From Paracentrotus lividus (Eukaryota; Echinodermata; Echinoidea; Camarodonta; Echinidae), in assembly GCA_940671915.1 (NCBI GenBank), contig CALNVZ010002017.1, positions 1 through 64,000 on the forward strand: a stretch of 64,000 nucleotides of DNA, written 5' to 3'. The translations under genes were made by a program, and so were the position numbers. The notes beneath the pieces were generated by a model that did no database searches, had not been told where the DNA came from, and saw only the letters and a list, made by a program, of their open reading frames with translations. Positions 1 through 10,365 of the stretch are shown here, one piece after another (positions within the stretch are counted from its first letter, which is position 1; every line of letters begins with the position of its first letter).

Positions 1-627
1 ACAATACTAGTTTTTCGCTTTTTTAGGGTAGTAAACAACTTTCATTTTGTCCCATACTTTCAGACATCGCTAATTAGACATGAAGTGAAAGGATTGCAAA
101 CAATTAACTGTGATTTGAGGTGATTTTATACTCTTAATCATTCCCTTTAAAGCCACTTGGATAATCGTGGCAAAGAGTGGATAAAATTTTGATAATGATA
201 ATTTTTACAGTTCAAGCTTCGCTTATTGTTAAAAAACTGTTAAACCTTTAATATACATCTTTGCAAGAATATATAGTAGAAAAATTCTTGGTATGTTTTA
301 TATTTGTAAATGGCACCCAGGCTGGGGCTGAAGTCAGGAGGAAATTTCCCTTAGACGGGAGTTGTCGTCAGGTCATTGCCGTCAATTCGTAGCCGTGCTT
401 TGGTCTCCGTAGTCTGTTTGAAAGAGCTTGAGTTCGGTGACGTATTTATTTTTAATATCTAACTAAGCGAACTTATAGAGACAGAGAAGACATTTTAATT
501 TTCGACCGCCTTTTTAATCAGCGATATATTATATACGCTTACCTGAGATAAAGATACATATATCACGGATGGTTTTAGTGAACAATTTTATAGCGACGAG
601 TCAACATAAGAATACGAACTCCACTGA
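1..627. other. gene-free leading stretch
   Basis: I see no coding region, RNA gene or clear repeat here. The sequence is AT-rich with stop codons in all frames. It ends where the palindromic GACTAGC array begins. Confidence 0.5.
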
Positions 628-835
628 AAACCTAACCTCGTCCGTCAATGAACCGACTAGCTTTAAAGCTAGTCGGTCAAGACGGACTAGTTTTAAAGCT
701 AGTCTGTCATGTTAGTCCGTCGAGACGGACTAGCATACAACTGAATCTACATCTCCCAACTTGACGGACGAGCTTTAAAGCTCGTCCGTCAAGCTTGATG
801 CTAGTCCGTCGACGCGACCGACTAGGTCGATAAAA
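628..835. repeat. palindromic GACTAGC array (copy 1, partial)
   Basis: A run of near-perfect palindromes centred on AGCTTTAAAGCT and flanked by GACGG or GACCG. Positions 652-677 form a perfect 26-base palindrome and 760-793 a perfect 34-base palindrome. The same units recur at 4.06-4.47, 8.37-8.72, 25.82-26.01 and 32.3-32.5 kb. This copy starts with an outer-edge motif (CTCGTCCGTCA) that also borders the other arrays, and is cut off by the element starting near 858. It is probably a fragment of the same foldback-like element. Confidence 0.85.
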
Positions 836-857
836 GTAGATGGGTGGACCCAGTTTA

Positions 858-2487
858 GGGGGCCGTCACACTGAGGTCGTTCTATAACGTTCTTGCCCGT
901 TCTTTAAAAAATTGCTGAACGGGCTTTGGTCGGGTTGGAACTTATAACCTTGAAAAATAATTTCTTGAATACGATACTAGGCAGTTCATAAATAGTTCTC
1001 GTTACGTCAATTCCGTCTTTATCGCGTCCGCAATACGTTGTTATCCAGTTCAGACCGAATAAACAGCTCGTTTACTCTATACCGTTCGTAGCACGTCCAA
1101 ACCGTCACTAAAGGGCCTATGCGCAGCATGAAAAAAGTTAGGTACCATGTTCGTAGTACGTCCTTCTCGTTCAGAGTAAGTCCTACCCGTTTAAGGAACG
1201 TTGTCACTACGTTTAATTTTAGAACTTGAAGCCAGTACGATTTTTTTTTTTGAACATGTTAAAAAAAAATCGGAATGCCTTTTATACAGTTCTCTCCGTT
1301 CGGGCCCGTTCCCCAAGTTCGTAAACCTAATTGTAAACGGTCTGTACTAGATTGTAAAAGGTCTGTACTACGTTTAGTCCGTTTATAAACAGATTGAGCC
1401 CGTTCAACAAGAACTACCAAGAACGCAGTGAGAACTAGCTTAGTGTGACGGGAATTATGACATGCCGTTCTGTTTAAAAATTGAAACGTATTACTTTCCA
1501 AGCCCGTGCTATAAAGTCCTGATCAGATTGAAATAGGTCTCAAGTACGTTCACTCCGTGTGTACATAGATTAAGCCCGTTCTGCAATAATTTCAATAACA
1601 TGGTAAGAAAATTTTCAGTGTGATAGTAGTATAAGCGAATAGATCAGCTATTTGATTGCCACACATTAATTGTTACAATTACAGATATCTCACAACTTTT
1701 AGAATAAATACGAAAAACGGCCATTGGTCCGAAAAAGAACGCGTACATTTGACCTAATTATTTCTGGATTAAGATAAACAACGTTCGTATACAGTCCTCA
1801 ATACGTCCATCACGTTTTTGCCTTGTCTGCAGTCCGTTTGTATCTAGTTAAAATCGGGTGAAAATGACCGTTTCCACGAAACAGAGCCCGTCTGAAACAA
1901 TCCAAACCCGTCCCAAGTTAGTTTCAACCCGTTCTTAATCAGTTCCAACTCGTTTCCAATGCGTTTCGTCCCGACCTAACTAGTTCTGGGTCGTTTTTAA
2001 TCCGTCAAAATCCGTTCTTACTCGTTCTTACGTCGACCAAACGGCCTCCAGAAAGTTCATCTCGTTCTTACGGGGTCATTATCCGTGGCTAGAACGTGTT
2101 AAACGCAAATGCGTGCCCGTTTCCCATGAAAAAACCTAGCCCGTTCTTGCCAGACCTCAAGCGTCTTCGTAACTTCAAGCTGATAATGAATATACAATGC
2201 TCGTTTGTAAGACGTCCTAGCACATCTTTAGAACGATTTAAGTACGGCAATTTCGTTTGTAGTACGTCTTTCTCGTTTCAGGTACGTTGCTACCCCGTTA
2301 AATTTTAGGACGAGATGGGCGCCCGATTTTTGTGAACACTTTTTTTTAAATCCGACCGAGCTAGTCCATGAAGTTCGTAAACAGATCATAAGAAGTATTT
2401 ACTACGTCCACTCAGTTTACACACAGACTATGCCCGTTAGGCAAAATTTGCAAGGACGTAGTAGGAACGAGCTCAGTGTGACGGGGG
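858..2487. mobile_element. TIR element with GTCACACTGAG ends, partly duplicated
   Basis: The left end reads CCGTCACACTGAGGTCGTTC (from 863) and the right end reads GAACGAGCTCAGTGTGACGG, its inverted copy. A second right-type end sits at about 1432-1452. The stretch before it (about 1120-1450) resembles 2230-2480 in direct orientation, so the region looks like two copies sharing one left end, or an internal tandem duplication. The interior is unusually rich in CGTTC/GTCCGTT words and encodes nothing convincing. Superfamily is not assignable; a nonautonomous DNA transposon is inferred. Confidence 0.6.
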
Positions 2488-3775
2488 TATTACCCATTAA
2501 AATGACTGACTAGCTTTTGATACAAGTAGTTGCAATGTCGTTTCAATGTACCTTCTCTATTTATTCTGTTTCCGAGCACAATCAAGTTACATTCTGAAAC
2601 GAAGGTTGTTTTGGCTTGACAATCTGAGAGCTAACGATACATAACATCTTTCATGACAAGTATGCAATTCACGAGTACCGGTAGATTCCAAAAATTGTTC
2701 TCCATTCTTCAATTACAGGCTAATTGAATACCTTGTAACTATAGAACTCAAGAACCCGGCAGTTTCTTACAGATTGATGGTGAATGCCCGGCTTAGCAAC
2801 AACAGTGAATACAAGTTGGGTACAATCAACATTCTCAAACAAAGGTTGTTTTTGCTTGACAATCTGAGAGCTATATGATAGCCGAAATAACATCAATCAT
2901 GACAAGTATGCCATTCACGAGTAGGGTAGAAATATTGTTCCGTTCTTTAATTACAGGCTAATTGAATACTTCGTTACTATAGAACCCATGAACCGCCTAT
3001 TCTTATAGATTGCTGGTGAATAGACGGTAGTACAATAATTGAATAACATGCGCATTGCGAAAAGGACATCACTATTAGTTGCGTTATCTGTATGTGAATT
3101 CCATTTAATGAGCAAACTGTACAGACGCACACTCGATATACCCCGAAGAGCTTAAGATTTCGAGTATAATGTCGATCTCCTTCCTGTCACATGACTGTGT
3201 GAATACTCTTTTTTAATTCCTTATGTTTCACTTCACAGATAGCGTTATTTTTTCACATAGATCAATTATAATCACCAACGCGAAAAATTATGTCTTGCCA
3301 AATCAATTTATAAATTTTTTGTATTAACAACGATAGTAACAATCACATTAAATTATGAAAATTGAAATTTAATTCTAATAATGAATGTATGCGCCACTTT
3401 CCTTTTAGGTTACTTGTAACTAAAAGAAAAGAATATTGGATTAGAGGCACGACTTGGGATTCTGAAGTGGCTCTCAAGGACAAATATATACGCCGAAAAT
3501 GCAAAAGCAGGTAGGCCTACAACAAAAAGTCATGATGATGCAAGCCATGGCGGCGACCCCTGGGCCCCTTGCCCCCATTATTTGATAACTTCCATAATGT
3601 TAACTAATTGTGCCTCCTGTATTAATTCCTGTCTTCTGATTTATATCATCATAATAAAATATTTTTGTTTTTGTTTTTAATCGTATCTTTAAAATGTCTT
3701 CTAATATTTCAGATTTGACATCTCTGACAAGCTGGTGAAGCCATATGAATCTCGTCCGTCATGCTAGTCTGTTAA

Positions 3776-4017
3776 CTCTTTGCCTGCCAAATTCGACTAT
3801 AGTCACAATTGTACTTATTAACTTTACAATCGTAATAATTCATTTTCTCCGTAATGGCTGGGCTAAAAGATCTGAAAATCACTGATAATGTTAGGGCCAA
3901 GTCTGAGGCATGATTTCTCTTAGTTCATAATAAGCAAATATTGTTATACTATTTTTTTACTAATTAAAGAGAAAAGTCTACTTTTTTATGCTTAAAAATA
4001 ATGTGGCAGGCAAAGAG
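3776..4017. mobile_element. piggyBac-like MITE, TTAA target
   Basis: Terminal inverted repeats CTCTTTGCCTGCCA and TGGCAGGCAAAGAG are flanked by TTAA at 3772-3775 and 4018-4021. The element is 242 bp and non-coding. The two other copies of the host repeat (8791-8794 and 32513-32516) lack it and read TTGA at the matching place, so this arm was hit after the copies separated. TTAA duplication and ends beginning CYCTTTGCCTGC fit piggyBac-type nonautonomous elements; the superfamily is inferred from the ends only. Confidence 0.8.
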
Positions 4018-4059
4018 TTAAGACAGCAGCAAAAACATCGCAGCAGAAAAGCACGACGG

Positions 4060-4470
4060 ACTAGCTTTTACACCATGACCGACTAGCTGTTAAGCTAGTC
4101 CTGCTCAAAAGCTCGTCAGTCTGGGCATCACTACGACTAGCCTTTATGCTAGTCCGTCAAACTAGTCGGTCACGACGGACGAGCTTTAAAATTAGTCTGT
4201 CGTGACCGACTAGCTTTAAACCAGTCTGTCATGACCGACTAGCTTTCTGAAAAGCTAGTCCGTCGTGACCGACGAGCATTAAAACTAGTCCGTCTTGACG
4301 GACTAACTGGACGGACTAGCTTTCAAGCTATTCCGTAGAAACGGATAGGTTTTAATGCTAGTCCGTAATAACCGGGTTGCGTTGAAGGAAAGCTAGTCCG
4401 TCGTGACCGACTAGCTTTAAAGCTAGTCAGTCTGGGCATCACTACGACTAGCTTTAAATCTAGTCGGTCT
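4060..4470. repeat. palindromic GACTAGC array (copy 2)
   Basis: About a dozen units alternate between GACGGACTAGC and GACCGACTAGC with the complementary GCTAGTCCGTC and GCTAGTCGGTC. Many form hairpins centred on TTTAAA. The phrase CTGGGCATCACTACGACTAG appears twice, so units are also duplicated in direct orientation. The array is the inner part of the left arm and is mirrored by 8365-8725. Confidence 0.85.
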
Positions 4471-4492
4471 ACCCATTTAGGTTTTTAGTGTC

Positions 4493-4689
4493 GATGTCGT
4501 AAAATCTGGATCAGAGCATAATCCTTATCTTTGTTAATAATATATTTACATTGTATGTTTGATGATGCGTATGTTTTGTAGGGAGTATTGAGAATACTTT
4601 GATTTATTAAAATAGACAGATATATAGAGAATTAGTGAAGGAAGATAATTTTGTGAAGATAGAAAATTGGATAGATGGGTAGTTGACGT
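4493..4689. other. start of foldback loop, no gene
   Basis: Unique AT-rich sequence between the array and the tandem repeat. No ORF or RNA is recognisable. Confidence 0.4.
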
Positions 4690-5450
4690 TATAAATTTAG
4701 AACAGGTATAATCTTATTCATAAAATCTTTGTGACGTGGAAGTTTAAAGGTGTCGGGATAGTGTGAAGTCCCCCTTTAGGATAGGTATATGTATGAATTT
4801 AGGTCAAGTGCAGGATCTTATTCATATGGTTTTTGTGACGGGAAGGTTAAGGTGTTGGGATAGCGTGAAGTCCCCCTTTAGGATAAGTATTTTTATGAGT
4901 TGGGATCAATAGAGGATTTCATTTATAGTAGGTCGTTGTGACATGGCATTTTAAAGGTGTTGGGATAGTGTGAAGTCTCCCCTTTAGTATAATTGGTCTT
5001 TGTGACATGGAAGTTTAAATATGTTGGGATAGTGTGAAGTCTCCCCTTTAGTATAATTGGTATTTGTGACATGGAAGTTTACATGTGCTGGGATTGTGTG
5101 AAATCTCCCCTTTAGTGTTTATGAATTTAGGTCAAGTGCAGGATCTTATTCATACGGTCTTTGTGACATGGAAGTTTAAAGCTGTTGGGATAGTGTGAAA
5201 TCTCCCCTTTAGTATAGCTTGTCGTTGTGACATGGAAGTTTAAAGGTGTTGGGATCGTGTTCTACCCTTTAGTGTTTATGAATTAAGGTCAAGTGCAGGA
5301 TCTTATTCATGTGGTCTTTGTGACATGGAAGTTTAAAGGTGTTGGGATAGTGTGAAATCTCCCCTTTAGTATTTTGAATTTAGGTCAGTACAGGATCTTA
5401 TTCTTTGTTGTTGTTGGTGGTGTGTAGAGGAAGGTTAAATATTCTGGGAT
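4690..5450 (+). repeat. degenerate tandem repeat with TGTGACATGGAAGTTTAAA
   Basis: Roughly eight units of 60-120 bp share the order CTTTGTGACATGGAAGTTTAAA, GGTGTTGGGATAGTGTGAA, and TCTCCCCTTTAG. Some units add AGGTCAAGTGCAGGATCTTA before the core, giving a mixed long/short register. No reading frame stays open across it. It lies in the loop between the two large arms. Confidence 0.75.
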
Positions 5451-5833
5451 AATTTGAAGTCTTTAACTACAGCATAGATTCTTAGATTTTACAGTAGTTT
5501 GGGAATGGGGATTTAAACCAGTCCAGGATATTTTTTTTGATAGATTCTTGGTTTCCAAGGAACTTCATTTTAATATAATATTTGTTTTCTGAATTGTTTG
5601 GAAACCATTAAGACTTTGAAAATAGAATACAATTGAAGAAGGAGTGAATTTGAAGAAAGATGATTCGTTTTAGTATATTGAGGACGAAGAGTTTTTCTCC
5701 TCAAAGGGTTAATTTGCTGATTATGAATTAAGAGTTGTGTGTAAACAGTGAAAGTGGATCGAAATAAACTGTAAATAATATCCAAGGTGAATGGCACGAG
5801 TGCGAGTAATTATTTTTAGAGTATTCATGTGAC

Positions 5834-6328
5834 AACGACCAATAGCATATTGTGTATACATTTACAAAATAATGTATGGGATGATTGTATAGACTCAAAC
5901 CAATATTTCTCGGATTGTTTCGATAGGCCAGCTGGAGAAGGGTGCATACAAGCGACACAGTGGAGGGACAGGGGGTACAGGGCAACCCATCTTTTCAGGC
6001 ACTAGAAATGTGCCTCATTCAATAGTAATATACAGTGTCCCCCCCCTTTTTTTTTATTTAAATGGGCACATTCTAGTATCAAAGTGTTTTTTTTTAATAT
6101 AAAATTTCAGAAGTTTTTTTTTTAGTATAAAAGGAGCACTTCTAACATAAAAAAGGGACGCTATAAATGTATATTACCACTGTGTCGCTTATGTGCACCC
6201 TTCTCCAGCTGGCCTATCGAAACAATCCGAGAAATATTGGTTTGAGTTTATACAATCATCCCATATTAGCCATCCACGAAAACCTATGATTTATTATGTA
6301 AATGTATACACAATATGCTATTGGTCGT
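5834..6328. repeat. inverted repeat with nested 0.17-kb insert
   Basis: Arms 5834-5962 and 6170-6328 are inverted copies (start ACGACCAATAGCATATTG, end GCGACACAGTGG). The right arm carries about 25 extra bases near 6268-6296. The spacer holds a smaller hairpin element with ends GTAATATACA and TGTATATTAC near 6026 and 6168, rich in C and T runs. A MITE inside a MITE is the probable reading. Confidence 0.65.
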
Positions 6329-6346
6329 ACAGGTTGGATTTTTATT

Positions 6347-6356
6347 ATTGTTATTA

Positions 6357-6401
<45 letters not shown>

Positions 6402-6402
6402 T
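6347..6402 (+). repeat. (ATT)n microsatellite
   Basis: Uninterrupted ATT/TTA triplets following a short TTATCATTATT lead-in. Confidence 0.9.
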
Positions 6403-6414
6403 TATTCTTTTCTC

Positions 6415-7295
6415 AGTTCTAGCCATATCATTTTGCTCCAGCTTTAAATCTTAATTTTCATTTCCTAACTTTCCCTTTTTGGGACTTCAGCTATATCTTG
6501 GACGTTCCCCCAAACCATACACGGTCATACACCCCCCTTTTTTTTATATACTAACCAAAGCCTCCTCCATCCTACCCCACGCGGTAGTCTGAGGTATAAG
6601 GTTGAATGGTCTTAAGTTAAATCTAGGTTTAAGGTTACAAACTTAGGTCTCTTGCCTAGGGGAGGAGTTTACAGGTTAAAGTAAAAAAGTGTGGCTGGTA
6701 AAAAATTGAAATATTTTGTTTCACAGTATATAGTAAAAACAAGGAACAAAAAAAAAAAAAAACCTTTAAACCCTTAATTGTTATAATTTTTTTCTAAAAT
6801 TTAATTTAGCCTTCATGACAAGTCTGTAAATAAAATTGTAACTATAGTTAATTTTTCTTTGTCATTTATGTTTTGTTGAGATTGTAAAATACATTTTTGG
6901 AAAGTTAGAAATGTCCATGGTGTAAACAAATAATAAAATCACTCTTTCTTTCCCCCAATCAAAATAAACTTTGAACCTTCTCCCGAACAATAGGCCTAAG
7001 CCTGTAACCACAAACCCAGATTTAGGTTAAAGAACAATATCAAACGCATTTCGTGAGGGTAGGACTGAGGGGGCTTTGGTTAGAATCATGAAACACAAAA
7101 AGGGCCCTCGAAAAAGAAGGAAAAAACATCGGAAAATCGGCATTGTGTGGGTTGACAATTTTTAATTTTATTTTTTTCAATCCGGAGTATGGTTTGGGGA
7201 ACGACTAAGATATATCCCGATTCCTGAAAAGTGAAAGCGGGGACAAACAAATTTAAAAGAATAAAGCCGGAGCAACATGATATGGCTAGAGCAGC
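6415..7295. repeat. imperfect inverted repeat with AT-rich centre
   Basis: The left side (CTAGCCATATCATTTTGCTCC near 6418, CCAAACCATAC near 6511, CCAAAGCCTCCTCC near 6556) returns in inverted form on the right (GGGGGCTTTGG near 7069, GTATGGTTTGGGG near 7188, CATGATATGGCTAG near 7276). The centre is non-coding. It sits next to the (ATT)n run, a common position for a decayed MITE. Confidence 0.6.
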
Positions 7296-8344
7296 AACAA
7301 CAACAAAAAATAATAATATCCAACCTTTATGTTTATTATACTAAACAATTTACACCTGCCGTCCCCTCCCCCCCTCCCCGTGGGCCCCGTACTCTAGACT
7401 AGATGAGTAGTCCATCATAGCACAGCGTTGTATTAACCCTCATGAAAACTTAAATAAATTATATTCTTAAAATTGTTAGTTCACGCCTTGTAATACATAA
7501 TTATTCACGTGCTGTAAAAGGGTATTACAGTGTATGTATGGGTTTTCCACATAAATGGGGCAAAAACGTTGTTTTTTTTTCCATAATTATACTGCATTCA
7601 TAAATTTAAAGTGTTATATCTTTTTATTGAAAAAGAGCATTACTTTGTCTTTTAAACATACTGTTATCCATGCATATGGGAACATTTCTAAAAAAAAAGA
7701 AAAAAGTTTCGCGCTTCAGATCCTGACATGATTATTACATGAGGTAAAACAATAAAAAGATGAAAATTAATTTTTTGAAGAAAAAAAAAATGAAAAATTT
7801 AACTTTTACGCTAGAATTTTTTACCCTTTCTGAATATTATTACTATTAAAATAATATAGAATTGTAGGAAATCTTATTATCGTTAATTTGATACCAAACT
7901 CATTGTATTCAAAACTTTTCTTTAACCAGTTGTGTCCAGAATACTAATTTTTGTAAAAGGGGAGGCTATTTTGGATGCCCCCACCTGTAGGGATCCTCCT
8001 GCAGCTGATCTAAAGAGTTGTCCACCATAGCGATTTTAGTTAGGGTCCATACAACCATCCTAGACAGGAAAACTTTTTATATCTCGACATGTCAGGTCCA
8101 CCCTACTTGCTCCCTAGGTACTGACAGTATTATATAAATTTATCATGTTTTGTGCTTTCATTACTCCTTGCATCTAACTCGGTCATTTTCATAATTTGTA
8201 GTAAATTTAAACATGAAAGGGCAGACATTTGTTTTTATCTTACTGTAAGGCATAATCAATTCCCAATATAAAGTCATGTAAAGAAAAACAATTTTGGCAG
8301 AAGTTCTGCTTTCTTCCTTTCCAGTAGATTCAAAATGCATAGTG
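7296..8344. other. gene-free remainder of foldback loop
   Basis: Low-complexity A and T runs, a C-rich tract near 7366 and no sustained frame. Nothing further can be supported. Confidence 0.4.
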
Positions 8345-10137
8345 CGTACACTGACAACCTAGACGGGTAGACAGGACTAGCTTTAAAGCTAGTCGTAGTA
8401 ATGCCCAGACTGACTAGCTTTAAAACTAGTCGGTCACGACGGACTAGCTTTCCTTCAACACGACCCAGTTATTACGGACAAGCTTTAAAACTCGTCCGTC
8501 TCTACAGACTAGCTTAAAAGCTAGTCCGTCAAGTTAGTCCGTCAAGACGGACTAGTTTTAATGCTCGTCGGTCACGACGGACTAGCTTTCCAGAAAGCTA
8601 GTCGATCACGACAGACTAATTTTAAAGCTCGTCCTTCGTGACCTACTAGTTTGACGGACTAGCAAAAAAAGCTAGTCGTAGTGATGCCCAGACTGACGAG
8701 CTTTTGAGCAGGACTAGCTTTACAGCGAAACGGTCGTTTTGTAAAACCTAGTCCGTCGCGTTTTTCTGCCGCGATGTTCTTGCTGCTGTCTTGACACACT
8801 AGCATGACGGATGAGGTTAATATGGCTTCACCAGCTTGTCAGAGACGTCAAATCTGAAATATTAGAAGACATTATAAAGATACGATTAAAAACATGCATT
8901 TTGTCACAAGAATTTGAGCAAAAAATAAATGATAATAATATGATGATATAAATCACAAGACAGGAATTAATACAGGAGGCACAATTAGTTTACATTATGG
9001 CAATTATCAAATAATGGGTGCACGGGGCCGAGGGGTCGCCGCCATGGCTTGCATCATCATGACTTTGTTGTAGGACTACCTGCTTTTGCATTTTCGGCGT
9101 ATACACTTGTTCTTGAGAGCCACTTCAGAATCCCAAAGTCGTGCCTCTAATCCAATATTCTTTTCTTTCACATACAAGTTATCTTAAAGAAAAGTGGCGC
9201 CTATATGTATTATTAGAATTAATTTTCAATTTTCATAATTTAATGTGATTGTTACTATCGTTGTAAATACACAAAATTTATAAATTGATTTGGCAAGACA
9301 TAATTTTTCGCGTTGGTGATTATAGCATTAATCTATGTGAAACAATAAAGCTATCTGTGAACTGAAACATACGGAATTAAAAAAAGAGTACTCACACAGT
9401 CATGTCACAGGAAGGAGATCGCCATTATAATCAAAATCCTAAGCTTTACGGGGTATATCAAGCGTGCGTCTGTACAGTTTGCTCATTAAATGGAATTCAC
9501 ATACAGATAATGCAACTAATAGTGATGTCCTTTTCGCAATGCGCATGTTATTCAATTATTGTACCACCGTCTATTCACCAGCAATCTATAAGAATAGGCG
9601 GTTCATGGGTTCTATAGTAACGAAGTATTCAATTAGCCTGTAATTAAAGAACGGAACAATATTTCTAACCTACTCGTGAATGGCATACTTGTCATGATTG
9701 ATGTTATTTCGGCTTTCGTATTGCTTTCAGATAATGCAACTAATAGTGATGTATTTTTCGCAATGCGCAAGTTATGCAATCAAGTACCACTTTCTATTCA
9801 CTGCTGTTGCTAAGCCGGGCATTCACCAGCAATCTATAATAATAGACGGTTCATGAGTTCTATAGTAACAAAGTATTTAATTAGCCTGTAATCAAAGAAT
9901 GGAGCAATATTTCTAAATTACTCGTGAATGGCATACTTGTCATGATTGATGTTATTTCGGCTATCGTATTGCTCTCAGATTGTCAAGCCAAAACAACCTT
10001 TGTTTGAGAATGTTGATTGTATCCAACTTCTATTCACTGTTGTTGCTAAGCTGAGCATTCACCAGCAATCTGTAAGAAAGTACCGGGTTCTTGAGTTCTA
10101 TAGTAACAAGGTATTCAATAGCATCTTTGAATAAGCA
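8345..10137. repeat. right arm of large inverted repeat
   Basis: Inverted counterpart of 2560-4492: palindromic array (8365-8725), the GGCTTCACCAGCTTGTCAGA block (about 8824), the ACAAAATTTATAAATTGATT segment (about 9271), and about three blocks around ATGGCATACTTGTCATGATT (9678, 9926 and partly 9540). It lacks the TTAA MITE of the left arm. It also keeps the unoccupied TACTCACAC site (9389-9397) used by the LINE at 33121. No coding sequence. Confidence 0.8.
8365..8725. repeat. palindromic GACTAGC array (copy 3)
   Basis: The same palindromic units as copy 2 in reverse order, including the AGTGATGCCCAGACTGAC phrase seen inverted in copy 2. Individual hairpins centre on AGCTTTAAAGCT or AGCTTAAAAGCT. 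Confidence 0.85.
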
Positions 10138-10365
10138 CCATTCATTAAAAGTGCAGGTTTAAGTTTTAAAATAAAAGCGGGACTTATAACTTATAATGCC
10201 TACTGCATTTGGCATACTTTACATTTCATTACATCATTATTGTTACAACAAAATAGTTAAAGCAAAATGTAAAATAATCAACCCCTCTCTTAATCGTGAT
10301 AAGTATTATGTAAACTAGCGAGAATCAGAAAACGACAGGCTTAATCTCCGTGCAACTTATGTTTT
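10138..10365. other. short gene-free spacer
   Basis: Nothing recognisable; AT-rich. Confidence 0.4.

Larger units (their letters stand above)
2560..4492. repeat. left arm of large inverted repeat (foldback-like element)
   Basis: This arm is inverted relative to 8345-10137. Landmarks in order: repeated blocks of roughly 230 bp around TTGACAATCTGAGAGCTA (near 2615 and 2850), a segment around TTTATAAATTTTTTGT, a block containing CTGACAAGCTGGTGAAGCC (near 3725), and the palindromic array, ending at CTAAAAACC-like sequence near 4480. The right arm shows the same order in reverse. No coding region is present. A third, right-arm-type copy lies at 25803-34733. A foldback transposon is the likeliest identity. 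Confidence 0.8.

Noticed and set aside
4060-4470. CRISPR array
   Set aside because: Repeats are hairpins without constant-length unique spacers, in a eukaryotic transposon arm.
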